From the NCBI GenBank assembly GCA_943371965.1, contig CALRWV020000001.1:186001-250000 (forward strand): 64,000 bases of DNA. Direction: 5' to 3'. Positions 1-8,918 of the stretch are shown in pieces; the stretch's first letter is position 1, and each line of letters opens with the position of its first letter. Below the pieces are notes generated by a model that saw only the letters and a list, made by a program, of their open reading frames with translations, was not told the origin of the DNA and ran no database searches. Position numbers and translations under genes: made by a program. The stretch comes from CALRWV02 sp943371965. Lineage in GTDB: Bacteria > Bacteroidota > JABWAT01.

Positions 1-8
1 ATTTTTAT

Positions 9-734
9 TTGGTTTTGATGGTAGTTGTTATGTCTGTTGCCCAATTTCTGGGTGGATATTTTGTTTTACGCGGTGACAGATGGATAAAAGTTTCACAGGA
101 ATATCTTCTGGCACTTTCCGCAGGATTCCTGATGGCTTTGGCTTTAGTGAATTTGATTCCGGAATCAATTGAAATGAGTTCATGGGCTCCACTTTACACG
201 ATTCTGGGTTTCAGTCTGCTTCATTTTTTTGAACACTCCATAATCGAACACATGCATTTTGGTGAAGAAACCCACGATCATCATATTTCCGAAACCATAG
301 GAACCATCTCTACTTTTGCAGGATTGTTCATTCATGCTGTGTTTGATGGAATTGCACTTTCGGCAGTCTATCTACATGATTGGAAAATGGGACTGATGGC
401 ATTTACCGGAATTATTCTTCACAAATTTCCTGAAGGTTTTACAATTGCAACCATAACACAAGCAGCAGAACTGAAAAAGAAACAAAGTTATTTTGCCGTT
501 ATCGGGTTGGCATTGGGAAGTATTTTGGGATTGGTAATTATTTTATTGATGGAGCAAATCAGTCAGGAAGTTTCAGCAATCTTTTTGGGACTGGCTGCCG
601 GAATTACTTTGTACATTGGTGCCAGTGACCTCATTCCTGAAATCAATAAATCTCACAAACGTTTTGTTCCACTGACAGTCTTTTTCGGGATGCTGTTATA
701 CTGGTTGATGATTCAAGGGTTTCATATCCATTAA
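9..734 (+). CDS. ZIP family metal transporter (5' end cut by window edge)
   Basis: Inner-membrane divalent metal (Zn/Fe type) transporter of the ZIP family. About seven hydrophobic segments are visible. The two diagnostic metal-site helices are present as FIHAVFDGIALSAV and LHKFPEGFTIAT, matching the family pattern of His/Asp in TM4 and H-K-x-P-E-G in TM5. A His-rich loop (HDHHISE) lies before TM4, as is usual for ZIPs. The first in-window start is TTG at 9, but the frame is open to base 3, so the true start is probably upstream and the entry is partial. The family identity is seen directly; the metal is inferred only from the family. Confidence 0.85.
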   Translation: MVLMVVVMSVAQFLGGYFVLRGDRWIKVSQEYLLALSAGFLMALALVNLIPESIEMSSWAPLYTILGFSLLHFFEHSIIEHMHFGEETHDHHISETIGTISTFAGLFIHAVFDGIALSAVYLHDWKMGLMAFTGIILHKFPEGFTIATITQAAELKKKQSYFAVIGLALGSILGLVIILLMEQISQEVSAIFLGLAAGITLYIGASDLIPEINKSHKRFVPLTVFFGMLLYWLMIQGFHIH

Positions 735-835
735 GTTGGATAATGGCGAGTAGTCAGTAGTGAATAGAAAATAGGGAATAGGAAACTAACTTCTGAATTG
801 CCGAAAACCTGAAACCTGATTATCTGACAAGCTTT
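735..835. repeat. Degenerate GAATAG-type intergenic repeat, copy 1
   Basis: The gap between the convergent ZIP and recR genes holds a low-complexity repeat reading GAGTAGTCAGTAGTGAATAG, then CTGAATTGCCGAAAACCTGA. A related arrangement occurs at 26740-26870 (GTGAGTAGCAAGTTGTGAAT, then GAATTCCTGAAAGCCTGA). No coding potential was seen. Confidence 0.5.
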
Positions 836-1438
836 TTAAATTCGAACTCTTCCTTCCATTGCCCTTGCCAATGTTGCTTCATCAGAGTATTCCAAATCTC
901 CACCAATCGGAACACCACGTGCAATTCTTGTAACAAAAATATTTGGAATGTTTTTCAACAGCCTCGTCAGATAAAGCGAAGTAGCTTCACCTTCCACATT
1001 CGGATTCATAGCCAGAATAATTTCAAACTCACCATCAACCGTTAAACGCTGAAGCAGTTCAGTAATTCTGAGTTGATCAGGTGTAACACCATCCAGTGGA
1101 GAAATTGCACCACCAAGAACGTGATAAACGCCATTGAATTCGTTTGTTTTTTCAATGGCAATAACATCGGTTGGTTCTTCAACCACACAGATCAGAAATT
1201 TATTCCGTTTGTTTGATTGGCAGATTTTACAGGTTGGTTCATCTGAAATATTGTTGCAGATTTCACAGCTTAAAACTTTGTCTTTTGCACTCAACAAAGA
1301 AGATGCAAGTCGCTCAACTGATTCACGTGGCTGTTTCAAAATAAAGTAAGCAAGTCTTTGCGCAGTCTTTCTGCCAACTCCTGGAAGTTGTCCAAACTCG
1401 TGAATAAGTTGCTCAAGATTTTCAGAAAGTTTAATCAT
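836..1438 (-). CDS. recR: Recombination mediator protein RecR
   Basis: RecR works with RecF/RecO to load RecA onto SSB-coated single-stranded DNA during gap repair. The 200-residue length is standard. In order: an N-terminal helix-hairpin-helix (GQLPGVGRKTAQRLA, about 17-31), a four-cysteine zinc finger (C58, C61, C70, C73), a Toprim domain (starting near LICVVEEPTDVIAIE) and a C-terminal segment with the conserved GVPIGGDLEYSDEATL. It is the last gene of the dnaX-ybaB-recR order on this strand, a widely conserved arrangement. It lies 126 bases after ybaB, and the gap contains an imperfect inverted repeat. Confidence 0.97.
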   Translation of the reverse strand: MIKLSENLEQLIHEFGQLPGVGRKTAQRLAYFILKQPRESVERLASSLLSAKDKVLSCEICNNISDEPTCKICQSNKRNKFLICVVEEPTDVIAIEKTNEFNGVYHVLGGAISPLDGVTPDQLRITELLQRLTVDGEFEIILAMNPNVEGEATSLYLTRLLKNIPNIFVTRIARGVPIGGDLEYSDEATLARAMEGRVRI

Positions 1439-1444
1439 AATAAT

Positions 1445-1559
1445 TTATCCACCAAGTACACGAATAAGCACTAAGAATGAAGAAAAAAATAATAAAGGTG
1501 GACACGAGGATTTAAATTTGCCAAATTAAATTAGTGTTCCTTTGTGTCCTTAGTGGAAA
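1445..1559. repeat. Imperfect inverted repeat between ybaB and recR
   Basis: The left arm at 1445-1475 (TATCCACCAAGTACACGAAT...) and the right arm at 1531-1559 (ending TCCTTAGTGGAAA) are roughly reverse complements of each other, separated by about 55 bases. It resembles the CCACGAAGGCACGAAG-type intergenic repeats seen in many environmental bacterial genomes. It lies inside the dnaX-ybaB-recR transcription unit, so it would be transcribed and could fold. Confidence 0.5.
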
Positions 1560-1564
1560 GTGTA

Positions 1565-1903
1565 TTAGAAGAATTTATCCATTCCGGGAATGTTGGGCAT
1601 AACACCCGCGTACACTTTTTTCATTTCATCCTGAGAAACTTTTCCGGATTCCTCAACTGCTTTGTTGACTGCAGCAACAATCAGATCTTCCATCATTTCA
1701 GCATCATTGTCGGCTATAATCTGCGGATCAATTTTGATTGAAACAATCTGCTGTTTTCCGTTGGCTTTTACTTTCACCATTCCGCCACCAGATTCAGTTT
1801 CTATAAATTTGTTTGCAAGTTCAGCATTAACTTTATCCATTTTCTGCTGCATAACCTGCATCTGTTTCATCATTCCGGCCATTCCGCCCTTATTTGACAT
1901 CAT
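1565..1903 (-). CDS. ybaB: YbaB/EbfC family nucleoid-associated protein
   Basis: Small DNA-binding, nucleoid-associated protein of the YbaB/EbfC family. It is 112 residues, the normal size. The N-terminal part is a Met/Gln-rich helix (GGMAGMMKQMQVMQQKM). It is followed by the conserved GGGMVKVKANGKQQIVSIKI strand region and an acidic helix (DAEMMEDLIVAAVNKAVEES), as expected for the family's tweezer-like dimer. It sits between dnaX (103-base gap) and recR, the classic context, consistent with a role in replication or repair, although its exact function is not settled in the family. Confidence 0.95.
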   Translation of the reverse strand: MMSNKGGMAGMMKQMQVMQQKMDKVNAELANKFIETESGGGMVKVKANGKQQIVSIKIDPQIIADNDAEMMEDLIVAAVNKAVEESGKVSQDEMKKVYAGVMPNIPGMDKFF

Positions 1904-2005
1904 AATTTATTTTTCCTTTTGATTGAAAGTTATTTGCTGTTGGCTGTTAGGTAAAACAAATAGTATTTCTACTGACTTCTGTCTTCTTAACTTCTGGATT
2001 CTGTT

Positions 2006-3772
2006 TTATATCGGTTCTATTCCGAATTCATCTGCCATGTATTTTATGATTGGATCTGTTTTCTTCAGATCATTGAATTTTACATTGACATCATCCGACA
2101 TAACAGAAGCAATCTCTTCGGGACGGAATTCAGTAATAACAAAAAATGGGACTTTGAAAAAACTCTGAAGCATTTCAGAAATTTCAGAAGTCCGTCTTGA
2201 AATCTGATTTTCCTCAAATTGACGGAAGACTTTCAAGGTCAAAGTACGGCCATCCCATTTTGAAGGCTCAGTGTACGTAAGCATACTGAAAAGTGAAACT
2301 TTCCGTGTCTGAACGAAATTCATGAATTCAACTTTGTATTTCGAAAGTATTTCTTCAAACCCCAATTTACTTGCAGTTGCGGAACCGGGCTGAGAAGAAA
2401 CAGAGGATTCAGAATATGATTTATTGCCGGAATTTCTTCCTGGAAATTGAGGCTTGTTAGACTTTTCAGCTGGAACCGAAACCGGATATGTAATATTCGG
2501 GTTTGCCGGTTTTAAAGGAATGGGAAGCTGTTCAGGAATAGGCTGAAATAATGCAGGATTTACAGAAACAGGATTTGCATTATATTCAACAACAGGTTCG
2601 CTTTGTTTCAGAACAGTATGACCGCCTTTTTCAAGAAGTTTTTCAACTTTGGAAAGTCGTTTAATCAATTCGGAAATCTGGATAGAATTTTCCATGGTGC
2701 AGAGTTTGCTCATGGTCAGTTCAAGTTTAAGGCGCGGGTTGTTGGAGTTTTTTACCTGAACATCAGTTTCAGAAAGCAGATTCAGATAACGGATCAAATC
2801 AGAATAGTGATAATGGGTTGCAATCTGCATGTATTTCTGGCGGTATCCATCGGAAATATCAAGCAATTTTGCTTCTCCGGTTGTAACAACTACCAGAAGA
2901 TTTCTAACATGTTCTGCCATTCCCTGAATAAATTCGCGCAAATCATATCCACGGTTGATGATACCGTCAATCAGGTTCAGCATTCCTTTAATATCTTTTG
3001 AAAGAATGAGTTCTGTAGCCTGAAAAAAGAGTTCCTGTTCAACAACATTCAGAATATGGGAAAGATCATCACCTTTCAGTTCTTTTCCGAAAAAGGAAAC
3101 AACCTGATCCAGAATTGAAAGTCCGTCACGCATGGCACCGTCAGCTTTTTTTGCGATGATCAGCAAACTTTCTTCATCGGCGGCAATGGTTTCTTCCTTG
3201 CAGATGAAACGCAGACGATCCATAATTTCCTGCGTTGTAATTCTTCTGAAATCAAAACGCTGACAGCGGGAAAGAATGGTTGCAGGGACTTTGTGGATTT
3301 CTGTCGTTGCAAAAATAAAAACTGCATAAGACGGAGGTTCTTCCAACGTTTTCAGAAGTGCATTGAATGCACCAATTGAAAGCATGTGAACTTCATCGAT
3401 GATATAGGTTTTGTATTTTCCTTTTTGAGGCGGATAGCGGAGTGCATCACGGATATCACGGACGTTATCAACACCGTTATTTGAAGCCCCATCAATTTCA
3501 AACAAATCGATAAAACGACCGGCTTTTATATCAACACAATTCTCGCATTCATTGCACGGATTTCCTTCATTCGGATTCATGCAGTTGATTGCTTTGGCAA
3601 AAATCCGTGCGGCAGTCGTTTTTCCCACACCACGTGGTCCTGAAAAAATATAGGAATGTCCGATTCTGCCTTTTTTAATTGCATTCGTCAGGGTTGTTGC
3701 AACGTGCGATTGTGCGACAACATCCTGAAACGAATCAGGACGCCACTTTCTGGCGGTTGCTTGAAATTCCAA
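2006..3772 (-). CDS. dnaX: DNA polymerase III subunit gamma/tau
   Basis: AAA+ clamp-loader ATPase that loads the sliding clamp and, as tau, couples polymerase cores. Visible: Walker A GPRGVGKT (45-52), a zinc-binding set C64/C73/C76/C79, Walker B YIIDEVHML (D126/E127), sensor-1 FATTE and the SRC arginine finger (ILSRCQRF). The lid and collar domains follow, then a Pro/Ser-rich linker (about 395-455) and a divergent C-terminal domain. At 588 residues it is a full tau form. No poly-A slip site with a downstream stop was noticed, so a separate gamma product is not indicated. First gene of the dnaX-ybaB-recR unit. Confidence 0.97.
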   Translation of the reverse strand: MEFQATARKWRPDSFQDVVAQSHVATTLTNAIKKGRIGHSYIFSGPRGVGKTTAARIFAKAINCMNPNEGNPCNECENCVDIKAGRFIDLFEIDGASNNGVDNVRDIRDALRYPPQKGKYKTYIIDEVHMLSIGAFNALLKTLEEPPSYAVFIFATTEIHKVPATILSRCQRFDFRRITTQEIMDRLRFICKEETIAADEESLLIIAKKADGAMRDGLSILDQVVSFFGKELKGDDLSHILNVVEQELFFQATELILSKDIKGMLNLIDGIINRGYDLREFIQGMAEHVRNLLVVVTTGEAKLLDISDGYRQKYMQIATHYHYSDLIRYLNLLSETDVQVKNSNNPRLKLELTMSKLCTMENSIQISELIKRLSKVEKLLEKGGHTVLKQSEPVVEYNANPVSVNPALFQPIPEQLPIPLKPANPNITYPVSVPAEKSNKPQFPGRNSGNKSYSESSVSSQPGSATASKLGFEEILSKYKVEFMNFVQTRKVSLFSMLTYTEPSKWDGRTLTLKVFRQFEENQISRRTSEISEMLQSFFKVPFFVITEFRPEEIASVMSDDVNVKFNDLKKTDPIIKYMADEFGIEPI

Positions 3773-3980
3773 CTTGATTATCCCTTATATTTTCTTCGAA
3801 TTCAGATTAATCAGCGGTGTTTTAAAATGGTGAAAGCTGACTCTGCGGTTTAAAATTTTGTGGCTCGAAAATAAGATTTTTTTGATAGAAATGCTTTTAA
3901 TTGCAAAGATTAAAGTTTCATTTTTCAATATTAAATGGGGCTAATTGAGTTGATTATTCGGAAACAGGCAATATGAAGGA

Positions 3981-5837
3981 TCAGGATTGCAAACCAAGCG
4001 GAAAGGAGATTTCAAATCTTGCACCTTGTCCGGATTTTGGAACAAGTCTGAGATTACCGTTATGGCGTTGGGCAATTGTGTAGGCAATGGAGAGTCCCAT
4101 GCCGATTCCTTTTCCAATTTCTTTGGTGGTAAAAAACGGATCGAAAATTTTGGAAACAACATCTGGAGAAACGCCAATACCATTATCATCAAAACAGATA
4201 ATGACTTCGCGCGGAGTTGCTTTGCTTGAAACTTCGATATTTCCCTTTTCATCAACAAATTCGATTGCATTTTTCAGTATTTCCACAAACGCAATGTGAA
4301 TCAGATCTGAATTGGCATGAACCATTGGAATATCCGCAAAAACAGTTTTGATGAAAACCGGTTTTTTATATTCCTTTTGTGCAGATTTAATTGAAATTTC
4401 TGCGGTCTTGTTCAAATCGACTATCGAGGAATTCTGTTCTTCTAGCATCGAATAAGAACGTAGGCTTCTTACAATTTCCGCAATTCGGGTTGATCCGCTT
4501 TCTATTCCATCCAGCAAATCATGAATTTCATCAATTGATGGATTCAAATCCTGATCTTTGATTGCTTTGATCAGATTTTTCATGGCACCCCGGTACCGCT
4601 GCCAATATTCGGGTGTTTCTTCGCTGTCAAAATCATCAGGATCAACTATGGTAAGAGGTTCAAGAAACTGCATGATACTTTTGATATCCGCAACATCACG
4701 CCTCAACGGAATGATACTTGATGTTATAAAATTGACTGGATTATTGATTTCGTGCGCAACACCGGCAACCAAAGTCACCAAAGATTTTGTTTTTTCTTCC
4801 TGTGCAATCTTCACCTGACGTAACTGATCCTGAATCCTTGCAACCAGGTTTTTGTTTTCAACCGCAATTGCAGCCTGAGACCCGAAAGATTCAATCAGAT
4901 TGATATCAAACTCAGTAAAAGGCAGAACCTCCGCATCAACAATTTCCTGAGAACTCAAATGGGAAATCGGATTTTTCTTTTTGTTGATAAGCTGAAGAAC
5001 ACCTATGATTTCCTTTTTGTAGTTTTTCAGCGGAGTTACCAGCATCGATTTTGATCTATACCCGATTGACTGATCAAATTTGTCGTTGAAATGAAAAACT
5101 TCCGATGAAGGAATATTACCAACATCAACAATATTCAGTGTTTTTCCTGAAAGTGCACAATACCCCGATATACTATTATTGGAAACATCCATAACAGAAT
5201 TCTGGAACGGAACTTCAAGGGAATTGTTTTTAGTGTAAATGAATCTGAGTTTTTGAGTATCGGTATTTTCATGATTCTGTTCAATGAAATATAAGGTACC
5301 ACTATCTGAATCTGTCAATTCCATCGCAATATCCAAAATGGAATCGAGAAGTGTTTCAATATCAGGCTCATTGGAAAGTGCAATTCCAATATTTGTCAGT
5401 TTTCTTAAACTGTCCTGCTGATGGATAAACTGGGTATAAAGTTTTTCAAGGCGGTCAGTTTTTATAATATCTTTTACAACTGATTGAACAATAGACTGAA
5501 GACGGATTAAACTGACTGGATTTTCAGCAATTTCTGAAATTTTTCCAATCTGGTGAAGCTGAAAAAGATTGGGCTCAATGTTTGAACTGTCGTCAACTAA
5601 AATCCAATAAATGCCTTTTTTATTGAACTGGATATCATTCTGTATGTTTTTAAAAAATGAAACCGGTATGAAAATCAGATTGGAAGTTTCATCTTTCAGA
5701 TTTTTTAAAAATTGCATGGAAGAAAAAACAGAACTGGGATCAAACGAAAGGGAATCAGTTTTCAGTTCTGATACAACGGATGAAAAAATATCAGCCGGTA
5801 TTTTGCTGCCGTTGATCAGAGTTACTGGAATATTCAT
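3981..5837 (-). CDS. GAF-domain sensor histidine kinase
   Basis: Soluble sensor kinase of 618 residues; no membrane segment is seen. The first ~135 residues are of unknown type. A GAF domain covers about 150-330, with NISGYCALSGKTLNIVDV and the MLVTPLKN...IGVLQLINK pattern. A short coiled coil leads to the HisKA phosphoacceptor H362 (VAGVAHEINNPVNFITSS). The ATPase domain has an N-box (EILKNAIEFV), G1 (DDNGIGV), F-box (IFDPFFTT) and G2 (GKGIGMGLSI). Its signal is unknown. It lies 61 bases downstream of a receiver-kinase gene on the same strand, so the two probably work in one phosphorelay; no separate output regulator is adjacent. Confidence 0.9.
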   Translation of the reverse strand: MNIPVTLINGSKIPADIFSSVVSELKTDSLSFDPSSVFSSMQFLKNLKDETSNLIFIPVSFFKNIQNDIQFNKKGIYWILVDDSSNIEPNLFQLHQIGKISEIAENPVSLIRLQSIVQSVVKDIIKTDRLEKLYTQFIHQQDSLRKLTNIGIALSNEPDIETLLDSILDIAMELTDSDSGTLYFIEQNHENTDTQKLRFIYTKNNSLEVPFQNSVMDVSNNSISGYCALSGKTLNIVDVGNIPSSEVFHFNDKFDQSIGYRSKSMLVTPLKNYKKEIIGVLQLINKKKNPISHLSSQEIVDAEVLPFTEFDINLIESFGSQAAIAVENKNLVARIQDQLRQVKIAQEEKTKSLVTLVAGVAHEINNPVNFITSSIIPLRRDVADIKSIMQFLEPLTIVDPDDFDSEETPEYWQRYRGAMKNLIKAIKDQDLNPSIDEIHDLLDGIESGSTRIAEIVRSLRSYSMLEEQNSSIVDLNKTAEISIKSAQKEYKKPVFIKTVFADIPMVHANSDLIHIAFVEILKNAIEFVDEKGNIEVSSKATPREVIICFDDNGIGVSPDVVSKIFDPFFTTKEIGKGIGMGLSIAYTIAQRHNGNLRLVPKSGQGARFEISFPLGLQS

Positions 5838-5898
5838 AGTTCCGCTAAATAAATTAATTAAAGATACAGATGCCGATGGAAATTAGAAAAAAATAAAA

Positions 5899-7137
5899 TC
5901 AGGCAGATGCCATTTGTTTAACCGGGATATCAAAATGAAAATTGCTTCCAATTCCTTCTTCAGATTCCACATTAACACTTCCTTTATGAGCCTCAACCGC
6001 ATATTTCACAAAAGTCAGACCAATGCCGGAAGATTTAATTCCCTGCACATCATCAACAGCCTGTACCTGACTGAAACGCTTGAAAAGGAGGTCAAGTTTA
6101 TCTTTGGGAATTCCGTAACCTTCATCTTTTACCGAAAATTTAACGGTTTCGTTTCCATTTGAAACTGAAATCCAAATCCGTTTTCCGTTCGACGAAAATT
6201 TAATTGCATTGGTCAGCAGATTAACCAGAACTCTTCCAAGCAACTCTTTGTCAACTTCAACCACAAGTTCCTTCGGATGATCAATCTCTATCTGAAGATT
6301 TTTTCTTGAAATGCTGTAATTGATTTTTTCCATTGTCGATTGCATTAAATCTGATACAGGAACCGGTTCAATCCGCAATTTGGGTACACCGCTTTCAAAA
6401 CGGTATATATCCAAAATGTTCATAGTAAGATTCAAAATACTGTTTCCGGCATGTTCGATCGATTGAAAAAATTGTTTCAGTACGGTGAGATCGGGTTTTC
6501 CGGAATTGTATTGTTCTTCAGCCATTTTTGCATAACCGATAACAAGCCCAAGCGGGTTTTTGAGATCATGTACGATCATGTTTGAAACTTCTTCGCGGAT
6601 TTTCTGAATTTCACGCAGCTGCTTTGATTCAGCTTCAAGAATCAGTTTTTCAGCTTCCTGTTTGTGGCGTTCTTCCTGCAGTCTGATCTGTTCCTGATTC
6701 AGTTCATTGATTTGGAGGAGCTGCTTCTGAAGTTCAATGGTCAGATTACGGTTTTTGGTATCCGTTGCATAAGCATTGATTGCATTTGCGATTGTAATTT
6801 TAAGATCGTTCACATCCCAGGGTTTGGTGATGTAACGGTAAATATTTCCACGGTTGATTGCCCTGATGATGGCTTCCATATCGGAAAAACCGGTAATAAT
6901 AATTCTACGGACAAACATGTAATCTTCGGCGATGGATTCCAGAAATTCCACACCTGTCATATCCGGCATTCTCTGATCGGTAATAATAAGGTGAACAGGA
7001 TTTTCTTTCAGGATCTGAAGTCCGTCTTTTCCGGAAATTGCAGTAAGAATATTATAATCGCGGCGGAAAATTGCTTTGAAGGAAGTGAGGTTGAACTCTT
7101 CATCATCAACATACAGAATGGAATACTTTTCAGACAT
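5899..7137 (-). CDS. Response regulator receiver / histidine kinase hybrid
   Basis: Cytoplasmic hybrid of 412 residues with the receiver at the N-terminus. The REC domain (about 5-120) has the acidic pair (YVDDEE), phospho-accepting D54 (IITDQRMPDMTG), Thr of ITGFS and Lys of ITKPW. A charged coiled coil (about 125-180) follows, then HisKA with H190 (NMIVHDLKNPLGLVIG) and a HATPase domain (NLLTNAIKFSSNG, VKDEGYGIP, GIGLTFVKYAVEAHKG). Receiver-first kinases often act as intermediate nodes that receive phosphate and signal onward. It is the upstream gene of the pair with the GAF kinase at 3981-5837. Confidence 0.92.
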   Translation of the reverse strand: MSEKYSILYVDDEEFNLTSFKAIFRRDYNILTAISGKDGLQILKENPVHLIITDQRMPDMTGVEFLESIAEDYMFVRRIIITGFSDMEAIIRAINRGNIYRYITKPWDVNDLKITIANAINAYATDTKNRNLTIELQKQLLQINELNQEQIRLQEERHKQEAEKLILEAESKQLREIQKIREEVSNMIVHDLKNPLGLVIGYAKMAEEQYNSGKPDLTVLKQFFQSIEHAGNSILNLTMNILDIYRFESGVPKLRIEPVPVSDLMQSTMEKINYSISRKNLQIEIDHPKELVVEVDKELLGRVLVNLLTNAIKFSSNGKRIWISVSNGNETVKFSVKDEGYGIPKDKLDLLFKRFSQVQAVDDVQGIKSSGIGLTFVKYAVEAHKGSVNVESEEGIGSNFHFDIPVKQMASA

Positions 7138-7392
7138 TGATCAAAATTTCCTTAAAACGATCAAAAAAACGATGATTGCCAAATATTTAGACGGCAAATT
7201 ATAACCTTCGAAGGTAATATGTGAACGGCATCATTAGCAAATTGAAGGTCAAAATGTAATGTTAAAAAAGATAATGATTTAATATGAAAATCTGAATTGT
7301 TACATAAGGTAATTAATCGGAGGAATTTGATGGAAAAAAACAATAATCAGGTTTAGAAAATCAGGTGGATTAGCAATCAATTTTTAAAATCC

Positions 7393-7400
7393 TATTTTTG
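7393..7400 (+). promoter_or_regulatory. TATTTTTG box upstream of the rRNA methyltransferase gene
   Basis: TATTTTTG lies 25 bases before the ATG of the rlmD-like gene and fits the Bacteroidota -7 element TAnnTTTG. No good TTTG was found at the -33 spacing. The same octamer precedes the genes at 21563 and 26976 and, on the other strand, uvrD. Motif seen; promoter function is inferred. Confidence 0.4.
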
Positions 7401-7425
7401 TTCAAAAGTTTTTAGAAAAACAAAT

Positions 7426-8889
7426 ATGACTATGTCTGAACAAACAGAACCGGTAAAAATAAAACCTGTAAAAAAAGGTGACATTGTAACTTTAACCGTC
7501 ATGGATATGGGGTTTGAAGGAAAAAGTGTTGCCAAAATTGATGACTATGTCGTTTTTCTCCAACAGGCAGTTACAGGTGATGTTGTTGAAGCTGAAATTC
7601 TGAAAGCGAAAACTTCTTACGCAGAAGGAAAAGTCAGATCAATAATAAAACCAAGTGAATTTCGGGTTTCGCCAAAATGTACCCATACAGCTGATTGCGG
7701 TGGATGTAAATGGCAGCATGTTGTTTATTCGTCTCAATTAAAAGCAAAAGAAAAACATGTTTGGGATGCGCTGACACGTGTTGGTGGTTTGAAAGATTTT
7801 CCATTTAATTCAATCATTGGTTCTGAAGAAGTTTTCTTTTACCGCAATAAAATGGAGTTTTCTTTTTCCGATAACCGTTGGCTTCCGGTTGCTGAAATCA
7901 GCCATGATTCCGGAAAACCTAAAAATTTCGCTTTGGGTCTTCACGTTCCCGGCAGATTCGATAAAATAGTTGATATTGATGAGTGTTTTCTTCAATCGCC
8001 CGAATCAAATAAAATTCTGACTTGCCTGAAAAATTTCGGGTTGAACCGCAATCTTTCCTGCTGGAACGAAAAAACACATATCGGATTTTTACGGAATCTG
8101 ATTGTAAGACAATCTTCAAATACAGATGATCTGATGGTTGTTTTGGTGACATCTTCGAATGAACCTGATCTGATGAAAGAACTGTCAGGAGTCATAAAAT
8201 CTGAACTTCCATTTGTGAAAAGTTTTATCAACATCATTCATTCAGGTCGTGGACCTGTACCGAAAGGTGAGGGCGAGTTTGTCATTTTCGGAAATCCGAT
8301 TCTAACTGAAAAGTTGTTTGGTGTTGAATTTACCGTCCACCCGAATTCGTTTTTCCAAACCAATACCAAACAGGCTGAATGCCTTTTTAAAACAGCATTT
8401 GATGCTTCAGAACTGGATAAAAGCGATATTCTGTACGATTTATACTGCGGACCGGGAACAATAGGGTTGATTGCGGCAAATAGAGTCAAACAGGTAATTG
8501 GAATTGAACTTGTGCCGGAAGCAATTGAAAATGCAATTGAAAATGCGAAACGGAATAACATCGGAAATGCAGAATTTTTTACCGGCGATGTAAAAAATAA
8601 TCTGGAACATATTCAGGATTGGAAAAACAGGTTCGGAAATCCAACGATCATTGTTGTTGATCCTCCACGTGCCGGACTTCATGAAGATGTCGCAAAATCA
8701 TTGCCCGATTTTAATGCTGACCGTATTTTATACATTTCCTGCAACCCAATGACTCAGGCAAGGGATTTAAAAATCATCATGGAAAAGGGCAATTATAAAA
8801 TCACTTTTGTTCAGCCTGTTGACATGTTTCCGCATACTTACCATATTGAGAATATTGTTGTATTAAAAAAAGTTCTGAACCCCGAATGA
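7426..8889 (+). CDS. rlmD: 23S rRNA (uracil-5-)-methyltransferase, RlmD/RumA family
   Basis: SAM-dependent enzyme that methylates C5 of a uridine in 23S rRNA (U1939 in the E. coli RlmD family; the position is inferred). At 487 residues it has a TRAM RNA-binding domain (about 15-75) and a [4Fe-4S] cysteine set starting C85-x5-C91-x2-C94 (CTHTADCGGCKWQH). The Rossmann methyltransferase domain has LYDLYCGPGTIGL, and VVDPPRAGLH and ISCNPMT near the C-terminus carry the catalytic cysteine. An in-frame ATG two codons later (7432) is an alternative start. It lies 29 bases before an envelope-protein gene. Confidence 0.9.
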   Translation: MTMSEQTEPVKIKPVKKGDIVTLTVMDMGFEGKSVAKIDDYVVFLQQAVTGDVVEAEILKAKTSYAEGKVRSIIKPSEFRVSPKCTHTADCGGCKWQHVVYSSQLKAKEKHVWDALTRVGGLKDFPFNSIIGSEEVFFYRNKMEFSFSDNRWLPVAEISHDSGKPKNFALGLHVPGRFDKIVDIDECFLQSPESNKILTCLKNFGLNRNLSCWNEKTHIGFLRNLIVRQSSNTDDLMVVLVTSSNEPDLMKELSGVIKSELPFVKSFINIIHSGRGPVPKGEGEFVIFGNPILTEKLFGVEFTVHPNSFFQTNTKQAECLFKTAFDASELDKSDILYDLYCGPGTIGLIAANRVKQVIGIELVPEAIENAIENAKRNNIGNAEFFTGDVKNNLEHIQDWKNRFGNPTIIVVDPPRAGLHEDVAKSLPDFNADRILYISCNPMTQARDLKIIMEKGNYKITFVQPVDMFPHTYHIENIVVLKKVLNPE

Positions 8890-8918
8890 TACCAACAAAA
8901 TTTAAAAACGGAGAAATT

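Noticed and set aside
2006..3772. Programmed frameshift in dnaX giving a gamma subunit
   Set aside because: No A-rich slippery run followed by a near stop was noticed in the relevant region.
3773..3980. Possible SRP RNA gene upstream of dnaX
   Set aside because: No GNAR tetraloop with the conserved helix 8 symmetric loop was found in the gap.
3941..4270. A 109-codon minus-strand frame overlapping the 3' end of the GAF-kinase gene
   Set aside because: It lies in another frame across the conserved ATPase-domain coding sequence, has no family features and would share almost all of its length with a clear gene.
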